Origin: Desulfatiglans anilini DSM 4660
GTDB taxonomy: Bacteria > Desulfobacterota > DSM-4660 > Desulfatiglandales > Desulfatiglandaceae
NCBI RefSeq assembly: GCF_000422285.1
Contig: NZ_AULM01000016.1
Coordinates: forward strand, 1-64,000
Length of the DNA: 64,000 nucleotides
Reading direction: 5' to 3'
In this document: in pieces, positions 18,857-27,837 of the stretch
Position numbering within the stretch: the stretch's first letter is position 1
Layout: every line of letters begins with the position of its first letter
Made by a program: the position numbers and the translations under genes
Notes under the pieces: model-generated
The model's input: only the letters and a program-made list of their open reading frames with translations
Databases searched by the model: none
Told to the model about the DNA's origin: nothing

Positions 18857-19904
18857 GGGCGGGGACGGTCCCGTTGCAGCAGGCGCCTCGGAGCGCAACA
18901 GGTATCTCGTCCTGGCGGTTCTGCTGGTGCTGCTGGGAGGGACGGCGGTGCTGGGCATGACCGTCGGGGCCTATGACATCGGACCCGCCGAGGTATTCAG
19001 GGTCTTGTTCGACCGGTTCTTCCCGGGGCTGGACGACGGCGGCATCAGCCCGCTGCATTCGACGGTCATTTGGAATCTCCGGCTGCCGCGGGTCTTGCTG
19101 AATATCGGAGTCGGGGTGGCCCTGGCCTCGGCCGGGGCGGTCTTTCAGGGGTGTTTCCGGAATCCCCTGGTCGAGCCCTACATCCTGGGGGTCTCCTCCG
19201 GGGCCGCCTTCGGCGCAGCGCTGGGGATCCTGTTCCCGCGCTTCGCCCTTTCCATCCAGGGCTTGGCCTTCGTCTTCAGCGCCCTGGCGGTCTGCGGCGC
19301 CTATGGCCTGGGACGCGTCCGCAACGAGACCTCCGTGGTTGGCCTGGTGCTGGCCGGGGTGATCATCGGTTCGGTGTTTTCATCCCTGGTGGGGGTGCTC
19401 AAGTATATGGCCCATGATGCGGCCCTGCGGGAGATCGTTTTCTGGCTCATGGGAGGCTTCTACTATGCCGGGTGGCGGGATGTGCAGATCGTCGCGCCGG
19501 TGGTGCTGGTCAGTTTTGCCGGGATGTGGCTGCATGCCTGGAAGCTGAACGTCCTCTCCATGGGCGACGAGGAGGCCCGCGCCATGGGCGTGCATCCGGA
19601 GCGCTGGAAAGGTCTGTTCATCGCCCTGGCCACGCTCGCGACGGCGGTATCCGTCGCATCGGTGGGGGTCATCGCCTGGATTGGCCTCATGATGCCGCAT
19701 GCCACCCGCCTCATGGTGGGGCCGGACCACCGCTACCTCCTCCCCGCGGCGGCCCTGCTGGGAGCCATTTATCTGGTGGTGTGCGACACCCTGGCGCGGA
19801 CGCTGACCTCGGCCGAGATCCCGATCGGGATCCTGACGTCGCTGCTTGGGGCGCCTTACCTCTTCTATCTGCTCCGGAGCAAGGGGAAGATGGTTTTTGG
19901 TTAG
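18849..19904 (+). CDS. FecCD-family ABC transporter permease (iron-chelate/B12 type)
   Basis: This 351-residue protein is a BtuC/FecCD-type inner-membrane permease with about ten helices. Conserved blocks include LRLPRVLLNIGVGVALASAGAVFQGCFRNPLVEPYILG in the region of residues 78-115, WLMGGFYYAGW, and the coupling and C-terminal region VIAWIGLMMPHATRLMVGPDHRYLLP near 275-300. The true start is the ATG at 18849, which overlaps the end of the methylase gene; the open frame runs further upstream only as an overlap. Together with the ATPase at 20291 and the binding protein at 21445 it forms a type II importer for a siderophore, corrinoid, heme or metal chelate. Confidence 0.93.
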   Translation: MNRGGDGPVAAGASERNRYLVLAVLLVLLGGTAVLGMTVGAYDIGPAEVFRVLFDRFFPGLDDGGISPLHSTVIWNLRLPRVLLNIGVGVALASAGAVFQGCFRNPLVEPYILGVSSGAAFGAALGILFPRFALSIQGLAFVFSALAVCGAYGLGRVRNETSVVGLVLAGVIIGSVFSSLVGVLKYMAHDAALREIVFWLMGGFYYAGWRDVQIVAPVVLVSFAGMWLHAWKLNVLSMGDEEARAMGVHPERWKGLFIALATLATAVSVASVGVIAWIGLMMPHATRLMVGPDHRYLLPAAALLGAIYLVVCDTLARTLTSAEIPIGILTSLLGAPYLFYLLRSKGKMVFG

Positions 19905-19907
19905 CCT

Positions 19908-20070
19908 TTCCATCCGGAAATGGTCTTTTTGGCCAATCTCGGCGTCCATCTGCACGTTTGCTTGTGCGGCGACCTAAAGGTCGCCTCCGCACAAGCGCTT
20001 GATTGCCTTGATATTGGCCAAACCGGGACCCGCCACGAAGCGGTGGGACTGAGCACCCGAAGGGTGTGGG
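19908..20070 (+). repeat. Dispersed palindromic intergenic repeat, copy A
   Basis: The core can fold into one long imperfect hairpin: CTTGTGCGGCGACCT pairs with AGGTCGCCTCCGCACAAG, and the outer arms GGCCAAT and ATTGGCC pair at about 19933 and 20015. It is flanked by CATCCGGAAATGG on the left and by a GGGACTGAGCACCCGAAGGG segment (20046-20066) on the right. Related copies occur at 35062, 39981 and 44522. It splits the permease and ATPase genes of one operon. Confidence 0.8.
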
Positions 20071-20290
20071 GGTTGTTCGCCCGAGTTCGTTGTCGATCGG
20101 CGGCCTCGCCCCCGGCCTGCTTCGCGGCAAGCCGATGATACACGGGTTCCCTTGCCGCGGGGGCGCAGCGCGGCGAAGCCACTGAATCACGGAGTCTCGG
20201 TGCTGGAGCCCTGCCGGGTTGCGGGATATGAGCCACGAGGGCCGACCGTCGAGAACGGGCGGCGTTGCCTAGGCCGCAGAGAGAGGTTGA

Positions 20291-21238
20291 ATGATGCTCA
20301 AAGTGGAACAGGTGCATTTTCGATATCATCGTGTGCCGGTCCTGAAGGGGGTCACGCTTCAGGTCGGTCATGGCGAGCTTTGCGGGCTCTTCGGCCCGAA
20401 CGGCTGCGGCAAGACGACGCTCTTCAAATGCTGCCTCGGTTTTCTGCGGCCCCAGGGCGGGCGGATATGCCTGGCCGGGAGCGATATCAAGGGGCTCAAG
20501 GTGCGTGAGATGGCGAAGCTCGCGGCCTACGTGCCTCAGGACCACAAACCCCCGTTCCCCTATCGTGTCCTGGAGGTGGTCCTGATGGGGCGCACCCCGC
20601 ACCTCGGGGGGATGTTCGGCATCGACCGAGGCAATTATCAGAAGGCCGAGGAGGCCATGGAACTCCTCGAGATCAGCGAATGGGCCGACCAGCCCTACAA
20701 TGCCCTTTCCGGGGGGCAGAGGCAGCTGGTCCTCATCGCCCGGGCCATTGCGCAGGAGGCCAGGGTGATTTTCCTCGATGAACCGACCTCCGCCCTCGAC
20801 TTCCACAACCAGGTGAAGATCTGGGGGGTCCTGCGCAGTGTAACGGCCCGCGGCATCACGATCCTGGCCTGCTGCCATGATCCCAACCATGTGTCCTGGT
20901 TCTGTGACCGGGTGGTGGTGATGAACCACAGCGGCGTCATCGCCGACGGGCCTCCGGACAGGGCGATGAGCCAAGAGACCCTGGACCGGATTTACGAGGG
21001 CACCTGTGCGGTCCACCGTGTCGGGGGCGTACGCATGGTGCTGCCGAGCGGCCTCGCGGGAAGGCAAGGCATGGATCGGGAAGGCCTTTATGACCTGGAT
21101 GCCGCTTCCCAGGGGATTGATCGGAGGCGGTTGACGCGACGCTCGATCGAGGGGCCCTCCGCGGCCGATCGAAAACATGTTCAGGGGAGTCTGTATCCGG
21201 AAATAGTGGCAGGGCGGGGGCGGGTTTCCAATCTATAA
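20291..21238 (+). CDS. ABC transporter ATP-binding protein (FecE/BtuD type)
   Basis: This 315-residue ATPase pairs with the FecCD permease. Visible motifs are Walker A GPNGCGKTT, signature LSGGQRQLVLIARAIAQ, Walker B VIFLDEPTSALD and H-loop CCHDPNHV (the switch His follows Cys-Cys). Residues beyond about 255 form an extension not needed for the ATPase fold and without recognisable motif. Two ATGs in a row at 20291 and 20294 follow GAGAGG. A repeat element and about 385 bases separate it from the permease, but strand and family agree with one transport system. Confidence 0.92.
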   Translation: MMLKVEQVHFRYHRVPVLKGVTLQVGHGELCGLFGPNGCGKTTLFKCCLGFLRPQGGRICLAGSDIKGLKVREMAKLAAYVPQDHKPPFPYRVLEVVLMGRTPHLGGMFGIDRGNYQKAEEAMELLEISEWADQPYNALSGGQRQLVLIARAIAQEARVIFLDEPTSALDFHNQVKIWGVLRSVTARGITILACCHDPNHVSWFCDRVVVMNHSGVIADGPPDRAMSQETLDRIYEGTCAVHRVGGVRMVLPSGLAGRQGMDREGLYDLDAASQGIDRRRLTRRSIEGPSAADRKHVQGSLYPEIVAGRGRVSNL

Positions 21239-21444
21239 TGGGGGATCCTCTTCGCAGGCTGTGCCTGCCAGGCCTTCTCGCTGCGAGTGCGGACCTGGCT
21301 CCGCCGAGGTTCTTGAAGCTGAGCGTTGATCCTGAAACGGAGCGTCTATGCGGAGGAGGGCCGCAGATCGCTGCATAAACAGGGGTGCAGATCCATGACC
21401 GGATGAAGCAGGGAGCTATTCAGAATGAAGAGGAAGGAGAAGAC

Positions 21445-22713
21445 ATGAAGGCATCGAGGCTCCAAGTTCTCATAAAATCCGTTCTTGGAAGAGGCGGCCG
21501 CCGATTCCCGCGACTCCGGCGGCGGATCGCCAGCCGGGTGCTCTTTACGGCAGCCGTCTGCGCCGTGATGCAGCTGGCCGGCAGCGTTCCGGCGCATGCG
21601 GGGCAGGGTGGGCATGGGGTGACGGATCACCGGGGTGTGGCGGTTCATCTCCCGGAGAGGATCGAGCGGGTGGTCACCATCGACGACGGTCTCATCGCCG
21701 GTGTCATGACGGTGATCGGCGTGGCGGACAGGATTGTGGGACTGGGGTCGAGTTGCATCCCGAAACACTGGGAATTCGATTATCCTGCAGCCGACGGGGG
21801 CTCCTTTCATTTCCGCGGCGGAATGAACCTTCTGACCTGTTTGAACCCCGGCTTTCTGACTCTTCCGCTGGTGGCCCAGAGCGGCACCGGCATCAACTAC
21901 GAAGCGCTGGCCGCCCTCCGGCCTGATCTCGTCCTGCTGCGGGTGGGAGATTGCACGATTGGAGCGCGCGACGAAAAGGCCGAAAAAACGATCCACATGA
22001 TCGAGTCCCTGGGCATCCCCCTGATCGTCCTCTTTGCGCCGAACACCTTCGAGCAGCCCGATCTGCGCACGCTTTCGGAAGAGATCCGCATCATAGCCCA
22101 AGCATTCGGTAAAGAGCCCGAGGGTGAGCGCCTGGCCGCCGTCCTCGAGCACGAGGTCGAAGCAGTGCGCCGCCGGACGGAAGGGATTCTGGAGACCGGG
22201 CGTCCCGGTGTGCTGCTTTTCGGCCTCTCGCCCAAGGCGCGGGATGCCGGCGGGGCCGGCAATGTCCGCGGCCTTGGGACCATCGATTCGCAACTCCTCG
22301 AGACCTACGCAGGGGCGAAGAATGCCTTCAGAGAGAAGGGGGCCTGGTATGTCCTCAGCACCGAACAGGTGCTGGCGCTCGACCCTGAGGTGATCGTGCT
22401 CATCACCGCCTACGGCTATCATCCGCCGCAGGAACTCTATGATGCCCCGTATTACCGGCATCTGAAGGACTTGAAAGCGGTCCGGAACCGCCGGGTCCTG
22501 GCCCTGCCCTGGACCCCGTGCAACTGCGACAAGCGGCTCGAATATCCGATCGACGTCATGGTCATGGCCAAGGCGGCCTATCCCGAGCGGTTCGAGGATG
22601 TGGACCTTGCCGAGTGGATTTTGGATTTTTACCAGAGCGTGTACGGGGTGGACCGGGAGACGGCCAAGGCCCTGCGCGCCTGCCAGTGGATGCAATGGAC
22701 GGAGGAAAGATGA
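21445..22713 (+). CDS. Periplasmic substrate-binding protein of iron-chelate/corrinoid ABC transporter
   Basis: This 422-residue protein has a long basic N-terminus and an export signal (hydrophobic stretch at about 32-52, ending AHA), then a FecB/BtuF-type fold: VTDHRGVAVHLPERIERVVTIDDG, NYEALAALRPDLVLLR and VLALDPEVIVLIT are the usual conserved blocks. Binding proteins of this class capture chelates delivered by a TonB receptor. Cys residues at SSCIPKHW, NLLTCLNPG and VGDCTIG are more than usual and could touch a metal. The ATG at 21445 has AGGAAGGAGA upstream; an earlier in-frame ATG does not. It overlaps the following methyltransferase by four bases (ATGA). Confidence 0.9.
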   Translation: MKASRLQVLIKSVLGRGGRRFPRLRRRIASRVLFTAAVCAVMQLAGSVPAHAGQGGHGVTDHRGVAVHLPERIERVVTIDDGLIAGVMTVIGVADRIVGLGSSCIPKHWEFDYPAADGGSFHFRGGMNLLTCLNPGFLTLPLVAQSGTGINYEALAALRPDLVLLRVGDCTIGARDEKAEKTIHMIESLGIPLIVLFAPNTFEQPDLRTLSEEIRIIAQAFGKEPEGERLAAVLEHEVEAVRRRTEGILETGRPGVLLFGLSPKARDAGGAGNVRGLGTIDSQLLETYAGAKNAFREKGAWYVLSTEQVLALDPEVIVLITAYGYHPPQELYDAPYYRHLKDLKAVRNRRVLALPWTPCNCDKRLEYPIDVMVMAKAAYPERFEDVDLAEWILDFYQSVYGVDRETAKALRACQWMQWTEER

Positions 22714-23369
22714 GTTCGAGAAAGCAGGACGCAGCCTATGAGGAACGCCGCGCCTTTTTCGATGAGAGGGCCCCCAGGTGGATGGACACCTTTTACCGGG
22801 ACCCTGCGACCGGCAGGATGGACCGGCATCGCGATCAATTCGCGCGGCTTTTTCAGGCAATCCCGGTCCGGCGCGGGGATCGCGTATTGGATGTCGGGTG
22901 CGGCCCCGGGGTGCTGGTCCCGCATCTGCTCGAGCGGGTGGGAGCCGACGGCCTGGTCTTCGAACTCGACTACGCCCCCCGCATGATCGCGGTCAACCGG
23001 GAGCTTCACCCGGACCCGCGGGTGCGGTTCATCGTGGCCGACGTGAAGGACATCCCGCTCGAGGACGCTGCCTGCGATGTCGTCATCTGCTATGCCTGTT
23101 TCCCGCATTTCGATGACAAGCCGCTGGCCTTGGCGGCCCTCTCCCGGGTTCTCAAGGAGGGCGGAAGCCTGTCGGTGGCGCACTTTCATTCATCCCGCGA
23201 GATCAACGACCACCACCGCAAGGCGGGGACCCCGGTCATGCATGACCAGCTGCCCGAGGCCGGCGCCATGCGAGGCCTCTTCGAGGAGGCCGGGCTCGCG
23301 GTCCGCCGCTCGATCGACGAGCCCGGGTTTTACCTGCTCGAGGCCCTCAAGCCCCCCGTTTCCTCTTGA
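22710..23369 (+). CDS. Class I SAM-dependent methyltransferase in uptake operon
   Basis: The 219-residue product is a Rossmann-fold methyltransferase: motif I is VLDVGCGPGVLVPHLLE, the acidic loop is VFELDYAPRMIAVNR, and motif IV-like residues are DVVICYACFPHFDD. UbiE/MenG-like and arsenite methyltransferase-like enzymes share this pattern. It overlaps the binding-protein gene by four bases and is preceded by GGAGG inside that gene, so it is translated with the importer. Two methyltransferases of different folds in one uptake operon suggest chemical processing of the imported ligand. The substrate is unknown. Confidence 0.88.
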   Translation: MSSRKQDAAYEERRAFFDERAPRWMDTFYRDPATGRMDRHRDQFARLFQAIPVRRGDRVLDVGCGPGVLVPHLLERVGADGLVFELDYAPRMIAVNRELHPDPRVRFIVADVKDIPLEDAACDVVICYACFPHFDDKPLALAALSRVLKEGGSLSVAHFHSSREINDHHRKAGTPVMHDQLPEAGAMRGLFEEAGLAVRRSIDEPGFYLLEALKPPVSS

Positions 23370-23847
23370 TGGATCGATTCCTCCGGCTTTCAGGATCGCA
23401 GGGTCGCGCCCCTGCCTTCTTGAACGGAATCGGCTTCTTTGCAATTCCTATCTCCTTTCTTGATAAATTCGCTTCAGGCCGATAGAATTTCGCGAGTGTT
23501 CAGCTGATGGGCCCAGTGGAACCCCGGCCAGGGGCATGTCCGAGCGCCGCCCGATCGAACCTCGCTCCGGCCCCGATCGCTGTCCTTCCGAAAAGGGTTT
23601 TTTCGGGCGATTGAGCGGGTTATCTGAATCTCCGGCTTCGCGACAGCTCCAAAATCACCTCGGCGCAAGAGCCTGGTCTTCACGGTCTTGCCCAACCGGG
23701 CCGCCCTGGAGGGCGGGACCGAACCGATGCAGCCTTTAAAGAAGAGGTCTTATTCCTGGATCGGAACCCTGATTGCACCGCTCATCTGTTTCCGGATGAC
23801 ATCCATCAGCGGGGGAAGCCGCCGAGGCGATGAAACGGAGGAATGCC
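23370..23847. other. Intergenic region, no supported gene
   Basis: About 480 bases between two plus-strand genes. Open frames on either strand have no ribosome site or motif. No hairpin with a T-run and no repeat copy was seen. Confidence 0.4.
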
Positions 23848-24984
23848 ATGCAGCGCCGCACCGTCGATATTCTGTTCCTGCTGTTCTTCGTCTTGCTGAT
23901 CTCGGCTCTTTTCCTGGCCATGATCAGCCAATTCCTGATGGCTATTCTGCTGGCAGGCATCTTTTCAGCGATGGCGCAACCGCTCTTTCGCCGGCTTACC
24001 CGCCTGCTCGGCGAGCGTCCCAGGGCCGCTTCTGCGTTGACCCTGCTCCTTTTCGGGTTCGTCATCCTGGTGCCTTTGTCCGGACTGGCCGGGATCATCA
24101 CAGCCCAGGCCCTGAAGGTGGGGCAGACCGTCACGCCCTGGGTCCAGCGGCAGATCGCGGAGCCGGCCGGATTGACGGCCTATCTCCAGAAGATCCCTTT
24201 TTACGAAGAGATCCTGCCCTATCATGATCAGATCCTGCGCAAGGCCGGTGAACTCGCCGGCAAGGCCAGTTCGCTGCTTGTCAACAATCTGTCTGCCGGG
24301 GCGATCGGGACCGTCAACTTCATTTTCATGTTTTTCGTGTTTCTCTACGTCAGCTATTTTTTCCTGATCGACGGCCGGCGGCTCCTCGATCGCATCCTCT
24401 TTTACCTGCCGCTCGAAGAGCGGGACGAAAGACGGCTGCTGGCCCGATTCACCTCGGTGACCCGGGCGACGTTGAAAGGTACGGCGGTGATCGGCGCGCT
24501 GCAGGGAATTCTGGCCGGTTTGGCCTTCGCAGTCGTGGGCATCGATGCCGCGGTGTTCTGGGGCACCGTGATGACGGTGTTGTCGATCATCCCTGCCATC
24601 GGTTCAGCCCTGGTGTGGGTGCCGGCGGCCATCATCCTGGCACTCGGCGGCAGCTACCTCAAGGCGATAGGGTTGGTGGTCTTCTGCGGGGTTGTGGTCG
24701 GCAGCCTGGACAACTTGCTGCGGCCCCGGCTCGTCGGTAAAGATACGCAGATGCACGATCTCATGATCTTCTTCGCCACCCTGGGCGGGATTGCCCTGTT
24801 CGGCGTGATCGGATTCATCCTCGGGCCGATCGTCGCCGCCCTGTTCGTGACCATCTGGGATATCTACGGAGAGGCCTTCCGGGACGTGCTTCCGGGGTTG
24901 AACAGGGATGATTCGCCGGAGAGCGGCTGCGAAAAGCGACTCTTGGAGGGGTGTGAAACGGAGGCAGGCCGGTCGGAGACGTAG
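23848..24984 (+). CDS. AI-2E family transporter (PerM/YhhQ-type membrane protein)
   Basis: This protein of about 378 residues has eight predicted membrane helices with the central amphipathic region (VTPWVQRQIAEPAGL) and the conserved C-terminal part GSLDNLLRPRLVGKDTQMHDLMIFFATLGGIALFG (residues about 285-320), which is typical of the AI-2E/PerM family. Members have been linked to autoinducer-2 export and, in halophiles, to Na+/H+ exchange, so no substrate is assigned. I chose the ATG at 23848, six bases after GGAGG; an ATG 18 bases earlier is also in frame. The C-terminal 25 residues are hydrophilic. Confidence 0.88.
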   Translation: MQRRTVDILFLLFFVLLISALFLAMISQFLMAILLAGIFSAMAQPLFRRLTRLLGERPRAASALTLLLFGFVILVPLSGLAGIITAQALKVGQTVTPWVQRQIAEPAGLTAYLQKIPFYEEILPYHDQILRKAGELAGKASSLLVNNLSAGAIGTVNFIFMFFVFLYVSYFFLIDGRRLLDRILFYLPLEERDERRLLARFTSVTRATLKGTAVIGALQGILAGLAFAVVGIDAAVFWGTVMTVLSIIPAIGSALVWVPAAIILALGGSYLKAIGLVVFCGVVVGSLDNLLRPRLVGKDTQMHDLMIFFATLGGIALFGVIGFILGPIVAALFVTIWDIYGEAFRDVLPGLNRDDSPESGCEKRLLEGCETEAGRSET

Positions 24985-25042
24985 TGAAAAGGGTGCTGAC
25001 GCTGGTTCCCTGATGTTACAGACAGTGGCAGGAGGGTGCACC

Positions 25043-26032
25043 ATGAGAAGAGCCAAGTTCCGGGTTCAGGGGGCTGCATGCGCCTCAGCTTTTCTGGTTT
25101 TTGCGCTGGGGGTGTCCGTTTCGGCCGAACCAAACGAATTGCTGGGGAAAGAACTGAGGGTCCATGGTGTGAACCGGCATTACTGGGTTTACGTCCCGCA
25201 GGGGAAGAAGGTGGACGCACCCATGCCGGCGGTCTTCGTTCTTCATGGCGGCGGGGGCACCGATGCCGAAACCCTGTCTGACTGGTTCGGCTTGAACGAG
25301 ATCGCTGACCGTGAAGGCTTCATCGTGGTGTATCCGAAAGGGCTTCATGGAGAGTGGAATGACGGTAAAGAAAAGTCTTTAAGGCCTCTTAAGGACATCA
25401 CAGCCGTTGACGACGTGGGTTTTATTTCGGCGGTCATCGACGATTGTGTGCGGGGATTCGGAGTCGATGAAGACAGGGTGTATGTCACGGGACTGTCGAA
25501 TGGCGGCATGATGGCCCATCGATTAGGGATCGAGATCGGTTACAGGTTGGCCGCTATTGCACCGCTCATATCGAACATCGCATTGCCCATCGCCGGAGAG
25601 GAGCCCGCAGCTCCGTTGTCTGTGCTGATTATGAACGGGACCGAGGATCCCATTTTCTTGTTGGAGGGAGGGGAGTTGAGCGTACTGGGCTATGAATTCG
25701 GCAAGGTCCTGTCCACTGAAGAGAGCCTTGCCTACTGGCTCAAAGCCAATGACATAACCTCTGAGCCGGAAAGGGTCATGCTTCCCGATACTGCACCGGA
25801 TGATGAATGCCGCATTGAACGTTTGACCTATCGAAAGGAGGGTGGATCCCTGGAGGTGCTGCTTTATGTCGTCGAAGGTGGCGGTCATAGTGTTCCGGGG
25901 ATCGATGCCCCAGACAGGCCGAGGCTGATCGGCAGGAAATGCATGGACATCCATGCGGGGGAGGTTGTATGGCAGTTCTTCAAGCGCCATACGCGCTCGA
26001 CTGCCGGGCGCACGGCGGCTACGTCCGGATAG
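25043..26032 (+). CDS. Secreted alpha/beta-hydrolase, PHB depolymerase/LpqC-type esterase
   Basis: The 329-residue product has a signal peptide (about 1-28, ending VSAEP). The body is an alpha/beta hydrolase of the polyhydroxybutyrate depolymerase / feruloyl esterase group. The nucleophile is Ser152 in TGLSNGGMM, the oxyanion region is VLHGGGG, the likely acid is Asp202 in NGTEDP, and the His lies in EGGGHSVPG near residue 293. It probably hydrolyses a polyester or aryl ester outside the cytoplasm. GGAGGG precedes the ATG at 25043 by about nine bases; the frame extends upstream but without a ribosome site or signal. Two Cys near 264 and 312 may form a disulfide. Confidence 0.87.
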   Translation: MRRAKFRVQGAACASAFLVFALGVSVSAEPNELLGKELRVHGVNRHYWVYVPQGKKVDAPMPAVFVLHGGGGTDAETLSDWFGLNEIADREGFIVVYPKGLHGEWNDGKEKSLRPLKDITAVDDVGFISAVIDDCVRGFGVDEDRVYVTGLSNGGMMAHRLGIEIGYRLAAIAPLISNIALPIAGEEPAAPLSVLIMNGTEDPIFLLEGGELSVLGYEFGKVLSTEESLAYWLKANDITSEPERVMLPDTAPDDECRIERLTYRKEGGSLEVLLYVVEGGGHSVPGIDAPDRPRLIGRKCMDIHAGEVVWQFFKRHTRSTAGRTAATSG

Positions 26033-26116
26033 GAGCTTTGCTTCCACTCTTGCGGGGCCGCCCTCACCCTGGCTTCGGGCGATGGCCGCGTGCGATGACG
26101 CGGTCTGCGCCGCCGC

Positions 26117-26854
26117 TCAGACGATCCATTTGCGCTGGATGTTCCACAGGCTCACCCCGAAGAGCAGGATGCAGGCCAGCCCCAGGATGAGCCAGTCGAG
26201 GGCGAAGGGAAGCATGTGCCCGCCGTGTACGGCCCCGTGAAGGATGTCCGCCCCGTAGGTCAAGGGCAGGATGAAGCTCAGGGGCTTCAGGAATACGGGG
26301 AGCCTGTCGATAGGAAAGAAAAGCCCGCACAGGAAGACCATGGGGAAGCGGAAGAAATTGGAGAAGGTCTGCGCCTCGAAGACTTCGCTTACGGCCACTG
26401 CAATGAATAGACCGAGAAAGGTCGAGACAACGGCGATCAGGACGACCGCGCAGGTGAACATGCCCCAGGCTATGCCCGACAGATCGGTGAAAAATGCCGC
26501 CATTGCCACGGGTACGAAGGCGTTGGCGATCCCGAAGAGGATGGCGCCGCTGGTCTTGGCGAGCATCAGAAACTCGAAAGGGATCGGCGCGAGCAGCAGC
26601 CGTTCGAAGGAGCGGTTTTTCTTCTCGAAGGTCACCGTGACGGCGAGCAGGGAAGTCGTTCCGAAGAGGATGGAGAGCCCCACCACACCCGGCAGCAGGC
26701 GCAGGATGCTCTCCAGGCCGCTTCCGGATTTGATGAAGAACATCCCGGTCCAGGCGAGGGGGAAGACGAGTCCCCAGCTGACATTCGGCGGCTTCAGGTA
26801 GTAGGTCCGCATGTCTTTTACCAGGATATTCCAGAAGGCGATCCAGAGCTTCAT
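26117..26854 (-). CDS. ABC-2 type transporter permease
   Basis: This 245-residue protein has six membrane helices and the ABC-2 signature region around FFRFPMVFLCGLFFPIDRLPVFLKPLSFILPLTYGADIL (residues about 175-213). Such permeases export drugs, polysaccharides or lipids. Its start overlaps the stop of the ATPase gene by four bases, so both subunits are made together. The substrate is not evident from the neighbours. Confidence 0.9.
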   Translation of the reverse strand: MKLWIAFWNILVKDMRTYYLKPPNVSWGLVFPLAWTGMFFIKSGSGLESILRLLPGVVGLSILFGTTSLLAVTVTFEKKNRSFERLLLAPIPFEFLMLAKTSGAILFGIANAFVPVAMAAFFTDLSGIAWGMFTCAVVLIAVVSTFLGLFIAVAVSEVFEAQTFSNFFRFPMVFLCGLFFPIDRLPVFLKPLSFILPLTYGADILHGAVHGGHMLPFALDWLILGLACILLFGVSLWNIQRKWIV

Positions 26855-27837
26855 CGGCCGCCGTCTCCCGCCTTGGTCTTTTCTTTTCGCATGGCATCCG
26901 CTTCGATCCCGGTAACCTTCACGAAGATATCCTCGAGCGTCGGCCGCATCCTTCGCGCCTCTATAACCTCGCCCCCCTGATCCTCGAGAAAACGGACCAA
27001 CGGTCCGACCCGAATGGGTTCATCGGCCTCCACGCGGACCAGCCCCCGCCCGGGCCTGGCAAAGGTATGTCCCGGAAAGGATTTCTCCAGCCGCACCAGG
27101 AGATCGGACGGATCATTCACAGAGGAAACCTCCAGGACGTGCTTTTCCCGGATGGGCTGAACCAGGCTCTCCACCGTATCGACCCGGACGATGCGTCCCG
27201 AGACGATAAAGGTGATCCGGTGGCAGAGGCGTTCCGCCTCCTCGATGTAATGGGTGGTCAGAAAGACGGTCGTACCGGCCCGGTTCAATTCGGCGACGAG
27301 CTCCCGCAGCTGCCTCGCGCTCGCCACGTCGATCCCGGTCGTCGGTTCATCCAGGAAAAGGATCCGGGGCCGGTGAATGATTCCAGCGGCAATGGTGAGT
27401 TTACGCTTCATCCCCTTGGAATAGCCGCTGAACTTGCGGTCGGCGGCTGCAGTCAGTCCGAAGAGGTCCAGCAACTCGCGGGCCCGCCCGTGCCTCTCGT
27501 GTTTGGGCATGCCGTAAAGGGCCCCGCAGAAGGCGAGGTTCTGAAAACCGCTGAGTTCGGGGTAGAGGTTGCTTTCGTCGGGGACCACCCCGATCAGGTG
27601 CTGGGCCGCCCGTGGCCGGGCGGTGCAATCGATGCCGCCGATCCGGATCGACCCTGAATCCGGTCGTGCCAGGCCGGTGAGCATATTGATGGTCGTGGTC
27701 TTGCCCGCGCCGTTGGGGCCCAGGAAACCGAACAATTCACCCGGCTGGATGTGAAAGGTCACGGATTCGACGGCCGCGACATCGCCGAAATGCTTGGCGA
27801 GGCCGGCGACTTCAATGATCGGCGATGATTCCTTCAT
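26851..27837 (-). CDS. ABC transporter ATP-binding protein (ABC-2 exporter)
   Basis: This 328-residue ATPase has Walker A GPNGAGKTT, signature YSKGMKRKLTIAAG, Walker B ILFLDEPTTGID and a H-loop TTHYIEE. After the ATPase core (about 1-235) there is a C-terminal domain of about 90 residues of the DUF4162 type found in many ABC-2 exporters. The ATG at 27837 precedes the conserved start IIEVAGLAKHFGD; the open frame continues 77 codons upstream without homology-like features. AGGG lies just before this ATG, a weak ribosome site. It pairs with the overlapping permease gene. Confidence 0.92.
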   Translation of the reverse strand: MKESSPIIEVAGLAKHFGDVAAVESVTFHIQPGELFGFLGPNGAGKTTTINMLTGLARPDSGSIRIGGIDCTARPRAAQHLIGVVPDESNLYPELSGFQNLAFCGALYGMPKHERHGRARELLDLFGLTAAADRKFSGYSKGMKRKLTIAAGIIHRPRILFLDEPTTGIDVASARQLRELVAELNRAGTTVFLTTHYIEEAERLCHRITFIVSGRIVRVDTVESLVQPIREKHVLEVSSVNDPSDLLVRLEKSFPGHTFARPGRGLVRVEADEPIRVGPLVRFLEDQGGEVIEARRMRPTLEDIFVKVTGIEADAMRKEKTKAGDGGR

